64,000 bases of DNA from JBMTVN01 sp046047235 (GCA_046047235.1 JBJOII010000009.1:1-64000); one strand, 5' to 3'. Counted from the first letter of the stretch, positions 1-9,582 are shown. Numbers and translations: made by a program. Notes: generated by a model not told the origin, from the letters alone.

Positions 1-23
1 CTGCACAAAAAACGCCCACAAAG

Positions 24-899
24 TCACCGATAACCCCACCGCCAAAGCCTTCTCCCTCGAATTCCCCGCACTAAATCAAACCACACCCGCGAAGACTGCG
101 CCGGCCCCGTCTGGTCATAAAATGTCTCCAGCTTGTCCACCAAATCCGCCGCATCCTCTACCCGACGTAACTCGCCCCCAGACGCTACCGAAATATCTCC
201 GTGCTCCTCCGATACCACCAAACACATCGCATCAGTCCGCTCCGCCAAACCCAGCGCCGCGGCATGCCGGGTACCCCTCCCAGGCAATTGCTCCAACTCC
301 TTCGATAAAGGCAAATGACACCCCAACCGATCCACCACATTCCCCTCAATCACCACCGCTCCGTCATGCCCAATGCTGTGCGGATCAAAAATGCTCTTCA
401 ATAACGCCTCGCTTAACCTCCCCTGAACCTCCACCCCACCCTCTACATGCCGCGCAATCAAATCCCGCCCGCGAATCACCACCAGTGCCCCCACCCGCGC
501 ACGAGCAAGATCCGTCAACGTCCGCGCCAGGGTCTCCACCTCCCGACGCCTTAACCGATGCACCCGCCTCCGCCGCAACGGCCGACGCCGCTCCATCCAC
601 CATAACCCCACACGCTCAAAGAAATACCGCAGGTCCTCCTGAAAAATCACCACCAACGCCACCAGAAAGACGGCAAAAAAACCCTGCAGCAACGCCACCG
701 TCAGCTGTAACCCGAACTTCCTCGCCAATAAATAAACCACCCCCAACGTGAAAATGCCCGTCAACGCAAAACCCGACCGCCGAGTCCGCTTCAACGCCAC
801 CATCCCCGCATAAATCACCAGTGCCACCAGCGCCATGTCCAGCACCCCGGCCATGGTCACCTCCCGCACCACCGAGAATGACTCGAGTAAGCTCTCCAT
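24..899 (-). CDS. cdaA: Diadenylate cyclase, CdaA type (membrane-bound)
   Basis: Predicted to make cyclic di-AMP from two ATP at the inner face of the membrane. Three hydrophobic segments lie at about residues 18-36, 44-58 and 64-86, followed by the FQEDLR helix typical of CdaA, a very basic linker (about 102-120, mostly Arg), and the DAC domain. The DAC signature is present: DGA at about 179-181 and RGTRH at about 208-212. The length of 291 aa is normal for CdaA. It is the last gene of a minus-strand run: a DHH phosphoesterase ends 58 bp upstream, and trehalose/glucan genes precede that. The pairing with a possible c-di-AMP hydrolase and osmolyte genes suggests osmotic signalling; that part is inference. 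The ATG at 899 is the only sensible start. Confidence 0.93.
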   Translation of the reverse strand: MESLLESFSVVREVTMAGVLDMALVALVIYAGMVALKRTRRSGFALTGIFTLGVVYLLARKFGLQLTVALLQGFFAVFLVALVVIFQEDLRYFFERVGLWWMERRRPLRRRRVHRLRRREVETLARTLTDLARARVGALVVIRGRDLIARHVEGGVEVQGRLSEALLKSIFDPHSIGHDGAVVIEGNVVDRLGCHLPLSKELEQLPGRGTRHAAALGLAERTDAMCLVVSEEHGDISVASGGELRRVEDAADLVDKLETFYDQTGPAQSSRVWFDLVRGIRGRRLWRWGYR

Positions 900-957
900 A
901 TGTCCTCACAACCCGCCCGCCCTCGCAGGCTAACTCGTTCCGACACCACCCGCCCGT

Positions 958-2043
958 TCAACGCAAAAATACCTTGCGCGGCTCCACCCGCGCAGGAATC
1001 CGTAACCGCCGCACCAACCGCTGTTCTATACTCTTTTCCTTCGCTGACCAAGCCTCCTCCGATGCATCCTTCCCCACCCGACAACTCCCCCCCGCAATCG
1101 GCCCGTGACCACCCGCCTGTCGCGGATCAAAAAATGTATCCCTCAATACCTCCCCGGCCTTCACGTCCAACCTCGCACTCCGCAAAGAGGCGTGCAGCTT
1201 CCCCTTATACCGCCCCGTGACTAAACACCAGTTAACCCCACGATAAACCAATAGAAACTCCGCCACCTGCGCCACCCGGTCCGGCGTGTCCACACCCCCC
1301 AAATGCGTCACCAACGTCTTCCGATACATCAAAGCCTCCCGAATCCCTCGCCCTAACGTCGAAAAAAACTGCCTCGGCCGAACCGGATTCTGCACGCGGG
1401 CCAACTTCCGCATGTCGCAATACGGCAGCACATCCAAATACGTGCGCACCACATCCGGACGCTGGTTTCGATAAAACTCAAACGTGTCCGTCAGTATCCC
1501 ATACGCAATCGCCGTCGCCAGCCGCTGCGGCAAATCAATCCCCTTATCCAACAAGGCACGCGCCACGATTACACAGCTCGCACCACAGTCCGGATCCACT
1601 AACGGCAATTCCGTAAGCGGCGGAGGCGCCGCATGCTGGTCAATCACCACCGTCGCCCGCCGGTTGGCCGGAAATGGGTTGTTCTCAAACGCCGGCTGCG
1701 TGTCCACCAACACGTAGGAAACATGCTTCTTCAACAACGCCGGACGATACTTGTGTATCGGAATCCGCAATAACTTCACCATCTCCCGGTTCTCCGTCCT
1801 CCCCACCTCCCCCCGATACACGATCCTCGACTCAATCCCATACCCCTCCTTCGCCAAATACTGCAAACCAAACCCCGCCGCCAAAGCGTCAGGATCAGGA
1901 TAGTCATGCGTCACAATCAACATCGGCGATAACCCCTCGCGCCGCTCAGATAAAAAATCCAGCAGCCGCTTCGCCATCGCAGCTACCCCGGTAAGCTCGA
2001 TCTCCGGCTTCTCCAAAATCACCCTCTCAGCCGCCCCACTCAT
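958..2043 (-). CDS. DHH/DHHA1 family phosphoesterase, candidate c-di-AMP or oligonucleotide phosphodiesterase
   Basis: A two-domain DHH-DHHA1 protein of 361 aa, the family of NrnA-type nano-RNases and GdpP-type cyclic dinucleotide phosphodiesterases. Motif I reads THDYPDPDA (about 45-53), an internal VLVDTQ follows (about 111-116), and the C-terminal DHHA1 signature is GGHGPIAGG. The name-giving DHH triad is DQH at about 135-137, so one metal-binding His is replaced by Gln. The ATG at 2043 is chosen because it overlaps the TGA of the upstream treS-mak gene as ATGA (2040-2043), a typical coupled start; a GTG start at 2094 would overlap more. Its position between osmolyte genes and cdaA makes c-di-AMP or pApA a likely substrate, but nano-RNA or PAP is also possible. 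Confidence 0.85.
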   Translation of the reverse strand: MSGAAERVILEKPEIELTGVAAMAKRLLDFLSERREGLSPMLIVTHDYPDPDALAAGFGLQYLAKEGYGIESRIVYRGEVGRTENREMVKLLRIPIHKYRPALLKKHVSYVLVDTQPAFENNPFPANRRATVVIDQHAAPPPLTELPLVDPDCGASCVIVARALLDKGIDLPQRLATAIAYGILTDTFEFYRNQRPDVVRTYLDVLPYCDMRKLARVQNPVRPRQFFSTLGRGIREALMYRKTLVTHLGGVDTPDRVAQVAEFLLVYRGVNWCLVTGRYKGKLHASLRSARLDVKAGEVLRDTFFDPRQAGGHGPIAGGSCRVGKDASEEAWSAKEKSIEQRLVRRLRIPARVEPRKVFLR

Positions 2044-5000
2044 AACCCCTCCCCCATCAATCCACGAATCCCCTGCAACGGAATCCGAAGCCACAAAGGC
2101 CGGTTGTTCAATTCATAGCCCAACTCGTAAATCGCCTTCTCCAACAAATATACGTCCAACATCATCTCAAATTCTTCCTCTGTCCTCGGCAAAAACGACA
2201 CCGACCTGCCACGCTCCAAATACGCGCGAACATACGCCGCCCCCACCCACTGCTGCCAAACCGATAACCATAACCTCACCCGCTCCACCTGCGACGCCGG
2301 TAACCCACCCTCATCCACCCGCCGGAACATCGCCGCATGCGCCGCGTAACTAAAAGACCTTAGCATCCCCGCTACATCCCGCAACGGCGACCGCTTCAAA
2401 CGACGCTCACCCAAAGACCTCGCCGGCTCTCCCTCAAAATCCACCAGCAAAAAGTCCTTCCCCGTATACAACACCTGCCCCAAATGAAAATCCCCATGAT
2501 GCCGTATCCGCATGCCCGTCAACGGCACCGTACAGATCGCCCGAAATCGCTCCAGTATCCCCTGCTCCCTCGCTATTACCCACTCCGCCTCCACACGCAC
2601 CTCCTCCGGCAACCCCTTCAACCGCTTCTGCAATAACCCCATCGTCCGAAGCGTCAGATTCCGCATCGATTGATACAACCCCCGCACATAGTGGTTCGTA
2701 AATGCCTCCGGAACAAAATCCGCCCCCTCGCCCGCCGCCAGCTCCTCATGCAAAGCCCCCGTCCGGTCCCCCAGTAGCCGCGCAGACTCCAAAAAAGTCC
2801 CCAACATCCCCAAAACCCCCTCGGGGACCCGACGACACGCCACCGCCACCACGCTCCGATCCACCAACTCAGGTAACGGTTGCTCGGCCGGTAACGCCAT
2901 CACCCGATCCAAAAACCGCCCCAGCGTGTCCACCGCATGCTCCCAGGCATCCCGCGCATTCGGAACATAAACACTCACCAAAGCAGCCGCAGCCAACTCA
3001 CCCCCATTCCTCCCCAATTCCATCGACCCCACCACCGCCGGCGTGTGCTCAAACCCCCTCCCTGCCAAATACGCCCCAATGTCCAAATCCGGGTTCACCC
3101 CCCCCTCCAGCCGACGAAATACCTTCAACATCAGCTTGTCCCCAAACACCACCGACGAATTGCTCTGCTCCAATCGTCCCATCACCGGACGCAACTCCCC
3201 ACCCAACTCCTCCCTTATCCCCCGCATCGCCGTCGTATGCCCCACCGTCAACTGCCATCCCCCGGATCGAACCGACCGCTTCCTCAAAAAAATCTCCAGT
3301 AGCCGCGACATCGTCCCCCCATCCTGAAGCCCATCCACCAACCACCCACCCCTGCCACGCCGACTCCCCACTCTCGCCACTACCGCCCCCGGCTTCTCCG
3401 TTATCAACCCCTCACCCTCGTCCTCCCTAACAAATGCCAGCGGCACTAAATAAACCTCCGACTCGCTCTGCACATAGTCCACTCTCACCAAAACCAGTTG
3501 CGCACTGCCCGATTCACCACCCAGAGGCACTCCCGCCTCAACATAAAACCCCTTCAACTTCCGTCCCTTGCCCCCAAACCAACGCCGCTCCGGTAAATAC
3601 GCCTCCAAAGCTGACTCCAAACCCGCACGATGCTTCGGCTTCAAAAGCTCCTCCCACCCCGCCTCAACCTCAACCAATGGCCAACGATCCCCATCCCCTC
3701 GCCCCTCCCCCCCAGCCGCCTCAATCAACACCGCCGTTAAGGAAAACCAATAAAAACCGTGCGGACCCAGCGTCAGAAAATACGGACGATCTCCCACCGC
3801 CGGAAACTCGGTCTGGCCAAACAACTCCACCGGCACACTCCCGGCAAACTCCGACAAATCCAACTCCACCGGCTGCACAAACCGCGACAGGTTCGCTACC
3901 ACCAAAATACACTGCCCCTCATGCCGACGCACAAACGCCAAAACCCGGTGATTCTCCGGCTCCACCCACTCCATCGTCCCCAACCCAAACGCAGACCACT
4001 TCCGCCGCAACGCAATCAACCGACGCATCCACCACAACAAGGAATGCGGATTCTGCTCCTGCACATCCACGTTCACCGCCTCATAGTGGTTCTCAGGATC
4101 AAAGTTGATCGGCAAATACAAACTCTGCGGATTCGCCCGCGAAAACCCCGCGTTCCGGTCCGCACTCCATTGCATCGGCGTCCTAACCCCATTCCGATCG
4201 CCCAAATAAATGTTCTCCCCCATCCCCAACTCGTCGCCGTAATAAATCACCGGCGTTCCCGGCAACGAAAATAACAGCGCATTCAATAACTCAATACGCT
4301 TCCGGTCATTCCCCAGTAACGGCGCCAACCGACGCCGTATCCCCAGGTTCAAACGGGCCTGCGCCGATTGCGCATACATCCGATACATGTAGTCCCGCTC
4401 CTCGTCCGTCACCATCTCCAGCGTCAACTCATCGTGGTTCCGCAAAAAAACCGCCCACTGCGCCGAATCCGGTATCGCCGGAGTCTGCTGCAAGATGTCC
4501 ACAATCGGAACCCGATCCTCCATCCGCACCGCCATGAATAACCGCGGCATCAACGGAAAATGAAACGCCATGTGACACTCGTCACCCGCTCCCTCCCCAA
4601 AATACGGCACCGCCTCCTCCGGCCACTGGTTCGCCTCCGCCAATAACATCCGATCCCCATACTTCTCATCCACATGCCCACGCACCTTCTTCAAAAATGC
4701 ATGCGTCTCCGGCAAATTCTCACAACTCGTCCCCTCACGCTCATACAAATACGGCACCGCATCCAAACGCAAACCGTCCACCCCCATATCCAACCAGAAA
4801 TCCACCACCCTCAACATCTCCCGGTGAACCACAGGATTCTCAAAGTTCAAATCCGGCTGATGCGAAAAAAATCGATGCCAGTAATACGCCCCAGCCACCG
4901 GATCCCACGACCAGTTCGACGTCTCCACATCCTTGAAAATAATCCGTGTCCCGGAGTACTTCTCCGACGTGTCGCTCCATACATAGTAATCCCGATGCCG

Positions 5001-5402
5001 ACTCCCAGCCGGTGCCCGCCTCGCCCTCTGAAACCACGGATGCTGGTCCGAAGTGTGGTTCATCACCAGCTCCGTGATTACTCTCAACCCCCGCTTGTGC
5101 GCCTCCCTCAAAAACACCCGGAAATCCGCCAGCGTCCCATACATCGGATGCACACTGTAGTAGTCCGCAATGTCATAACCGTCATCCCGTAAAGGCGACG
5201 GGTAAAAAGGCAACAACCACAACGCCGTCACCCCCAAATCACGCAGATAATCCAGCTTGGTGATCAATCCCTTGAAATCACCCGTCCCATTCCCGTCACT
5301 GTCGTAAAAAGCCCGGACGTGCAGCTCGTAAATCGTCCCGTGCTTATACCAGTCCGGCTCCCAAGCCAGACCGCCGCGTGATACGACTCGCTTGGTCTTC
5401 AT
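2040..5402 (-). CDS. treS: Trehalose synthase / maltokinase fusion (TreS-Mak)
   Basis: A 1120-aa bifunctional enzyme. The N-terminal half is a GH13 trehalose synthase interconverting maltose and trehalose: DGLRLD with the predicted nucleophile at D214, LLAEAN with the acid/base at E256, and RNHDEL further on. The C-terminal half (from about 590) is a maltokinase making maltose 1-phosphate with ATP; HGDFHLGQ (about 970) and LLVDFEGEP are the aminoglycoside-kinase-like catalytic loops. The ATG at 5402 is preferred because GAGG sits just upstream, overlapping the TGA of glgE seven bases away; a TTG start at 5498 would run deep into glgE. The fusion feeds GlgE directly, so the operon carries the trehalose-to-alpha-glucan route. 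Cytoplasmic. Confidence 0.93.
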   Translation of the reverse strand: MKTKRVVSRGGLAWEPDWYKHGTIYELHVRAFYDSDGNGTGDFKGLITKLDYLRDLGVTALWLLPFYPSPLRDDGYDIADYYSVHPMYGTLADFRVFLREAHKRGLRVITELVMNHTSDQHPWFQRARRAPAGSRHRDYYVWSDTSEKYSGTRIIFKDVETSNWSWDPVAGAYYWHRFFSHQPDLNFENPVVHREMLRVVDFWLDMGVDGLRLDAVPYLYEREGTSCENLPETHAFLKKVRGHVDEKYGDRMLLAEANQWPEEAVPYFGEGAGDECHMAFHFPLMPRLFMAVRMEDRVPIVDILQQTPAIPDSAQWAVFLRNHDELTLEMVTDEERDYMYRMYAQSAQARLNLGIRRRLAPLLGNDRKRIELLNALLFSLPGTPVIYYGDELGMGENIYLGDRNGVRTPMQWSADRNAGFSRANPQSLYLPINFDPENHYEAVNVDVQEQNPHSLLWWMRRLIALRRKWSAFGLGTMEWVEPENHRVLAFVRRHEGQCILVVANLSRFVQPVELDLSEFAGSVPVELFGQTEFPAVGDRPYFLTLGPHGFYWFSLTAVLIEAAGGEGRGDGDRWPLVEVEAGWEELLKPKHRAGLESALEAYLPERRWFGGKGRKLKGFYVEAGVPLGGESGSAQLVLVRVDYVQSESEVYLVPLAFVREDEGEGLITEKPGAVVARVGSRRGRGGWLVDGLQDGGTMSRLLEIFLRKRSVRSGGWQLTVGHTTAMRGIREELGGELRPVMGRLEQSNSSVVFGDKLMLKVFRRLEGGVNPDLDIGAYLAGRGFEHTPAVVGSMELGRNGGELAAAALVSVYVPNARDAWEHAVDTLGRFLDRVMALPAEQPLPELVDRSVVAVACRRVPEGVLGMLGTFLESARLLGDRTGALHEELAAGEGADFVPEAFTNHYVRGLYQSMRNLTLRTMGLLQKRLKGLPEEVRVEAEWVIAREQGILERFRAICTVPLTGMRIRHHGDFHLGQVLYTGKDFLLVDFEGEPARSLGERRLKRSPLRDVAGMLRSFSYAAHAAMFRRVDEGGLPASQVERVRLWLSVWQQWVGAAYVRAYLERGRSVSFLPRTEEEFEMMLDVYLLEKAIYELGYELNNRPLWLRIPLQGIRGLMGEGL

Positions 5403-5409
5403 CTTAACC

Positions 5410-7440
5410 TCACATGAAATAGTCGAAATCCCGCTCAGACTGCACCCGCCTCCGCAACCGGAAGATGTGCGCAGGCAAATACTGCGCATCCAACTCAACG
5501 TAGTTCCTCACACCCTTCCACAAATAACGCGCGTCCGTCACCAAATCATGCATCTGATACGGCTGGTCCAACGCCACACCCCACTTCTCTAAAGGCAACT
5601 CCACCCACCCGTGATGCCGATGAAACGGATCGAGATTCACCACCACAACGATCACTTCCTCCCCATCCGGACTCGTCTTGCTATAGGCCAGCAAATAATC
5701 GCTGTCCACCGGATGAAACTCCAGACTCTCGTTGCTCTGTAACCCAACATGATCCCGTCGGATCGCGTTCACCCTCGAAATCAACGGCTCCAAGCTCGAG
5801 GGCGACGCCAAATCCCACCGCTTCAACTCATACTTCTCCGAGTTCAAATACTCCTCCGTCCCCGGCAACCTCGGCATGTTGTCACATAACTCATACGCCG
5901 GACCATAGATCCCATAACTCGCACCCAAAGTCGCCGCTAATACAAAACGGGACATAAATGCCGACCGCCCGCCGTCCTGCAAAATCTGCGGCAGGATGTC
6001 CGGGGTGTTCGGCCACAAATTCGCCCGGAAATACTCCGCAACCTCCGTCTTCGTCACCTCTGTCAAATACGCCGTCAGCTCCGCCTTCGTATTCCGCCAC
6101 GGAAAATAATTATACGACTGCGTGAAACCCAGCTTCGCCAGCCGATACATCACCCTCGGCCGCGTAAATGCCTCACTCAAAAATACCAGCTCCGGATGCC
6201 TCGCCTTCAATTCCCCAATACACCACTCCCAAAACGCAAAGGACTTGGTGTGCGGATTGTCCACCCGAAATATGGTCACCCCCTCCTTCACCCAAAACTC
6301 AAAAACACTCCTCAACTCCTTCCACAACGCCTCCCAATCCTCCGTCTCAAAATCAAAGGGGTAAATGTCCTGATACTTCTTCGGAGGATTCTCCGCATAT
6401 TGAATCGACCCATCCGGCCGCCGACGAAACCACTCCGGATGATCCTTCACATACGGATGATCCGGCGAACACTGAAACGCAATGTCCATCGCCACCGCCA
6501 ACCCCAAGCCCTTCGCCTTCTTCACCAACGCCCGAAAATCCGCCAAGGTCCCCAACTCCCGCAACACCGCCTTGTGCCCCCCCTCCGCCGCACCAATCCC
6601 CCACGGACTCCCCACATCCCCCGCCTCGCAAACCGGACTGTTGTTCTTCCCCTTCCGAAACGCATGCCCAATCGGATGAATTGGCGGAAAATATACCACG
6701 TCAAAACCCATCCGCTTCGCCCGACCTAACCACGCCTCGCAGTCCTTGAAGGTCCCATGACGCCCAGCCTCCGCAGAAGCCGACCTCGGAAAAAACTCAT
6801 ACCAAGCCCCATACCGCGCCAAAACCGGGTCCACCACCACCCGCAATACATTCTCGCTCGTCGCCGCATGCTCCCTGTCCGGATGTAATGCCATCAAATC
6901 GGCCAGCGCCGGACTCAACCCCATCCCTATACGCTCCGCCGGAGCCAGCTTCTTCGCATCCGCCATGTGACGAGCAAAGGATCGCAGCTCCTTGGCCGCC
7001 CCCCCCTTGGCCCTCCCCACCGCCGCCTTCACCAACTCCACCCCCACCAACAACTCCACCCCCACTTCCTGCCCCGCAGCGACCCGCTTCTGTAAATCAT
7101 GCTGCCAGGTCTTGAACGCATCCACCCACCCCACTACCCGATACTCATACATCCCCAGTTCATCCACCCGAAAAGCCCCCCGCCATCGGTCGTTCCCCAA
7201 GGCCTCCATCGCAACCTCCTCCCAATCCACCGCCCCACCAACCCGCCACTGCAATACCACCGACAAAATATCATGGCCGTCCGCAAAAACATCAGCCTCC
7301 ACCCGAACCACCTCACCCACAACCCGCTTGATCGCAAACCGCCCCCCATCCACCTGCGGTCGTATCCCCTCAATCATCACACGCTCCCGCCCGCTCTCCG
7401 GTAACCGCTTCCGTGCCGCCTTCGCTTGTGCCTTCTGCAT
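5410..7440 (-). CDS. glgE: Alpha-1,4-glucan:maltose-1-phosphate maltosyltransferase
   Basis: GH13_3 enzyme that extends alpha-1,4-glucans with maltosyl units from maltose 1-phosphate. Counting from the ATG at 7440, the nucleophile falls at D394 in FRVDNP and the acid/base at E423 in FLSEAF, the same numbers as in characterised Streptomyces GlgE. The region CSPDHPYVKDHPEWF (about 324-338) and the PPKKYQDIYP loop are also family hallmarks, and 676 aa is normal length. First gene of the operon glgE, treS-mak, DHH, cdaA. The ATG at 7377, with GGGAG upstream, is an alternative start giving 655 aa. A terminator of the previous minus-strand gene lies about 110 bp upstream, so the promoter should be within 7441-7548. 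Confidence 0.95.
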   Translation of the reverse strand: MQKAQAKAARKRLPESGRERVMIEGIRPQVDGGRFAIKRVVGEVVRVEADVFADGHDILSVVLQWRVGGAVDWEEVAMEALGNDRWRGAFRVDELGMYEYRVVGWVDAFKTWQHDLQKRVAAGQEVGVELLVGVELVKAAVGRAKGGAAKELRSFARHMADAKKLAPAERIGMGLSPALADLMALHPDREHAATSENVLRVVVDPVLARYGAWYEFFPRSASAEAGRHGTFKDCEAWLGRAKRMGFDVVYFPPIHPIGHAFRKGKNNSPVCEAGDVGSPWGIGAAEGGHKAVLRELGTLADFRALVKKAKGLGLAVAMDIAFQCSPDHPYVKDHPEWFRRRPDGSIQYAENPPKKYQDIYPFDFETEDWEALWKELRSVFEFWVKEGVTIFRVDNPHTKSFAFWEWCIGELKARHPELVFLSEAFTRPRVMYRLAKLGFTQSYNYFPWRNTKAELTAYLTEVTKTEVAEYFRANLWPNTPDILPQILQDGGRSAFMSRFVLAATLGASYGIYGPAYELCDNMPRLPGTEEYLNSEKYELKRWDLASPSSLEPLISRVNAIRRDHVGLQSNESLEFHPVDSDYLLAYSKTSPDGEEVIVVVVNLDPFHRHHGWVELPLEKWGVALDQPYQMHDLVTDARYLWKGVRNYVELDAQYLPAHIFRLRRRVQSERDFDYFM

Positions 7441-7548
7441 GCGAAGCAGTTAATCCCGCCCCCCCGCCAACAAGCAAGGACCTTCATGCCCCGAAAAATC
7501 CCACAAAAAAACCCTGCATCACTCCACCTCCCCCCCCCATAAACACAA

Positions 7549-7578
7549 GAAGCCCAGGCTGTCTCCAGCCAGGGCTTC
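7549..7578 (-). terminator. Rho-independent terminator of the secreted repeat protein gene
   Basis: Two 12-nt arms (GAAGCCCAGGCT and AGCCAGGGCTTC) pair with a single mismatch around a 6-nt loop. Read on the minus strand the hairpin is followed by TTGTGTTTATGG, a moderately T-rich tail. It lies 50 bp after the stop of the gene at 7629-9341 and separates it from glgE. Confidence 0.8.
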
Positions 7579-7628
7579 CTGCTTAACCCCCACAACCGGG
7601 GATCATCTCCATACTCAATCTCTCGAGC

Positions 7629-9341
7629 TCAATGCACGCGGAAGAACGCCGCCGCCTCAGTCGGTTGCACCGTATACGGACTCGTCGCACCCGCAACCTC
7701 CGTCCACGGCCCCTCCAGCGTCGGAGCCGACTCCAACACACTGCCAGCCGTCCACGACAAGCTCAGGTCACCACCGCTCACTCCAATGTCCATCACCGGC
7801 ACGGTGCTCTGGCCCATCACCTTCAGCAGAACGGATGTGGGCGTATAGTCCAATTCCCAGCTCAAACCCTCAGCCAGGACGGCTTCGCTGGCATCCACAC
7901 TCGAAAACAACCCAACGATGCTCCCGGCCGAAATCAAGGTGTAAACCTCGCCTCCTGTCGGAGCGTAACCATCCAGACTCACCTTCAAGGCACCGTTCGC
8001 AATCCGGGCCTCACCATCCACCTGAACCGTGGTCTGCGTCGAAGCAGTAATCACCTCGTGCAACGTCGACTTGCCCGGCGTCCCGTCCAAACTCGCGAGA
8101 ACCCCGTCAGGATCCACCGCCATGTTGAAATTCTCACCCACCGAGAACGATGCATCCGGCCCGCGAACCACCAGCGTCCCATCGCATGTCGTTGAGTCCG
8201 TCCCCGTTCCCAATGCAAAATACTGCTCAACCCGGAACGAAGCGCGATCCCGCACAACCATCGTCGCCTTGCCACCCGCATCAGCCGTCCCGCGAGGACC
8301 ACTAATGCCCAAACCGTCACTCGCATTCACCGTCATCTGCGCGTCATCCTGCAAGGTCAGGGTGCTCACCGCATTCGCGCCGGATGACAGCGAGTTGCGA
8401 AACCCACCGTCACGCAGCGGCCGATCCGGCGGCGTCTGGTCATCAATGTAACCGCGCCCCGTAAGGACGTTGAAGATATGCACCTGTCCCTGATCCTTCA
8501 CGGTGAAGGTCGTCTCGCCATCCCGCGATGAGAGGACCTGGAAATTCAAGACTGCCTGATCCTGCACACTCACCACCGCCTTGCCCCCCGCTCCAATAGA
8601 CAGACTCAGGTAACCCTCGTCAGTGTAACCCTCAGGACTACCAGCACCCATGCTGTTGCCCGCCTCCACCAAGGCGTTGCCTCCAATAATCAGGGTCTGC
8701 TCCTTCACACCATCACCACCGCTGGAAACAGAAATGCCACTGCCCACCGACAACTGCGCATTCCCGTCAATCAAGCAGTAACCCAAACCCGCCGAGTTCT
8801 CGGTCACTTTCAAGTCGTCGCCCGCACGGAACACCGCATCCCCATGCATCTCAAACCGCCCCACCCCGTGCTCTCCAACCTCCCAGTCCAAACCATTCAC
8901 ACCATCGTTGTTCGAGGTGCCAGCCATCCCCGGATCATCCGGCCCGTCAAAATAAATGGTCCCGCCATTCATGATGAACGAACTCTCCACCGCGGTCTCA
9001 CCAATCTGAACCTTCTCATCCCCAGGCGTCTGGCCAATCCGCAAAAATCCCCCGTTCATCACAATATGACCGGAATTCTCCGCCCCAACACCCAATCGTA
9101 ACCAAGCCAGCTCACGGTCACCCGCATCCGCAGCAATCGTGGCCGTCCCCCCATTGTCAATGTGGATAATCGCATCCACATTCGGCTCCGCCGAAGGACT
9201 CCAGTTGGATGCCGTAAAGAAATCCCCCTGCACAGGGACCCAATTCAGGTCCGCAAGCTGTGCACGTGCCACCGGAGTGGCCGCCAATAGCCCTAAACTC
9301 AACGCCGCCAAGGAACAGGTATTAATTCGCTTCTTCATCAT
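7629..9341 (-). CDS. Secreted autotransporter-like repeat protein
   Basis: A 570-aa exported protein of unknown function. A clear signal peptide (MMKKRINTCSLAALSLGLL, cleavage near ARA-QL) is followed by a long Gly/Ala/Val-rich passenger with repeated short segments such as MNGG, LTLQDDA, MVVRDRA and FTVKDQ, the pattern of a parallel beta-helix in autotransporter-associated repeats. The last 50 residues (LSWTAGSVLESAPTLEGPW and on to FFRVH) match a short beta-rich C-terminal module common in Verrucomicrobia exoproteins. No catalytic motif is visible; an adhesin or surface-layer role is possible. Its promoter region carries two palindromes (9444-9460, 9497-9513), and a terminator follows at 7549-7578. 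Confidence 0.8.
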   Translation of the reverse strand: MMKKRINTCSLAALSLGLLAATPVARAQLADLNWVPVQGDFFTASNWSPSAEPNVDAIIHIDNGGTATIAADAGDRELAWLRLGVGAENSGHIVMNGGFLRIGQTPGDEKVQIGETAVESSFIMNGGTIYFDGPDDPGMAGTSNNDGVNGLDWEVGEHGVGRFEMHGDAVFRAGDDLKVTENSAGLGYCLIDGNAQLSVGSGISVSSGGDGVKEQTLIIGGNALVEAGNSMGAGSPEGYTDEGYLSLSIGAGGKAVVSVQDQAVLNFQVLSSRDGETTFTVKDQGQVHIFNVLTGRGYIDDQTPPDRPLRDGGFRNSLSSGANAVSTLTLQDDAQMTVNASDGLGISGPRGTADAGGKATMVVRDRASFRVEQYFALGTGTDSTTCDGTLVVRGPDASFSVGENFNMAVDPDGVLASLDGTPGKSTLHEVITASTQTTVQVDGEARIANGALKVSLDGYAPTGGEVYTLISAGSIVGLFSSVDASEAVLAEGLSWELDYTPTSVLLKVMGQSTVPVMDIGVSGGDLSLSWTAGSVLESAPTLEGPWTEVAGATSPYTVQPTEAAAFFRVH

Positions 9342-9443
9342 AGTCTGGTTTGGTGACTGTCAGCCTTCCGCAGCTAACAGACTCGGTTTAACGAACTCCC
9401 CCCCCGAAACAACAACAGCGCTTCCTCAAAAGCCTGCTCGGGA

Positions 9444-9460
9444 GTGTCCGTAATGGACAC
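9444..9460. promoter_or_regulatory. Palindrome GTGTCC-N5-GGACAC, candidate operator
   Basis: A perfect 6-bp inverted repeat around GTAAT, about 100 bp upstream of the start of the secreted repeat protein (9341, minus strand). Together with the second palindrome at 9497-9513 it suggests regulation of that gene. The binding protein is unknown. Confidence 0.5.
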
Positions 9461-9496
9461 CACTACCCCCAACCACGGTCAAGGACATTCGACAGC

Positions 9497-9513
9497 CACG
9501 TGAACTTCACGTG
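9497..9513. promoter_or_regulatory. Palindrome CACGTGAA-C-TTCACGTG, candidate operator
   Basis: A perfect inverted repeat with 8-bp arms and a single central base, between the Gfo/Idh gene (ends 9583) and the secreted protein gene (starts 9341). Arms this close to the centre fit protein binding better than an RNA hairpin. Confidence 0.5.
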
Positions 9514-9551
9514 ACACATCGTCTCCCCCTCAACCCTCATCGCTCCCGCCA

Positions 9552-9576
9552 CGCTTTGCGCTTCCCGCTTTGCGCT
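9552..9576. repeat. Short direct repeat CGCTTTGCGCT, 14-bp period
   Basis: Two identical 11-mers start exactly 14 bp apart (9552 and 9566), just beyond the stop codon of the Gfo/Idh gene. The period is twice seven, in line with the heptamer repeats elsewhere in this window, but with only two copies the link is weak. Confidence 0.6.
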
Positions 9577-9582
9577 CTACCT

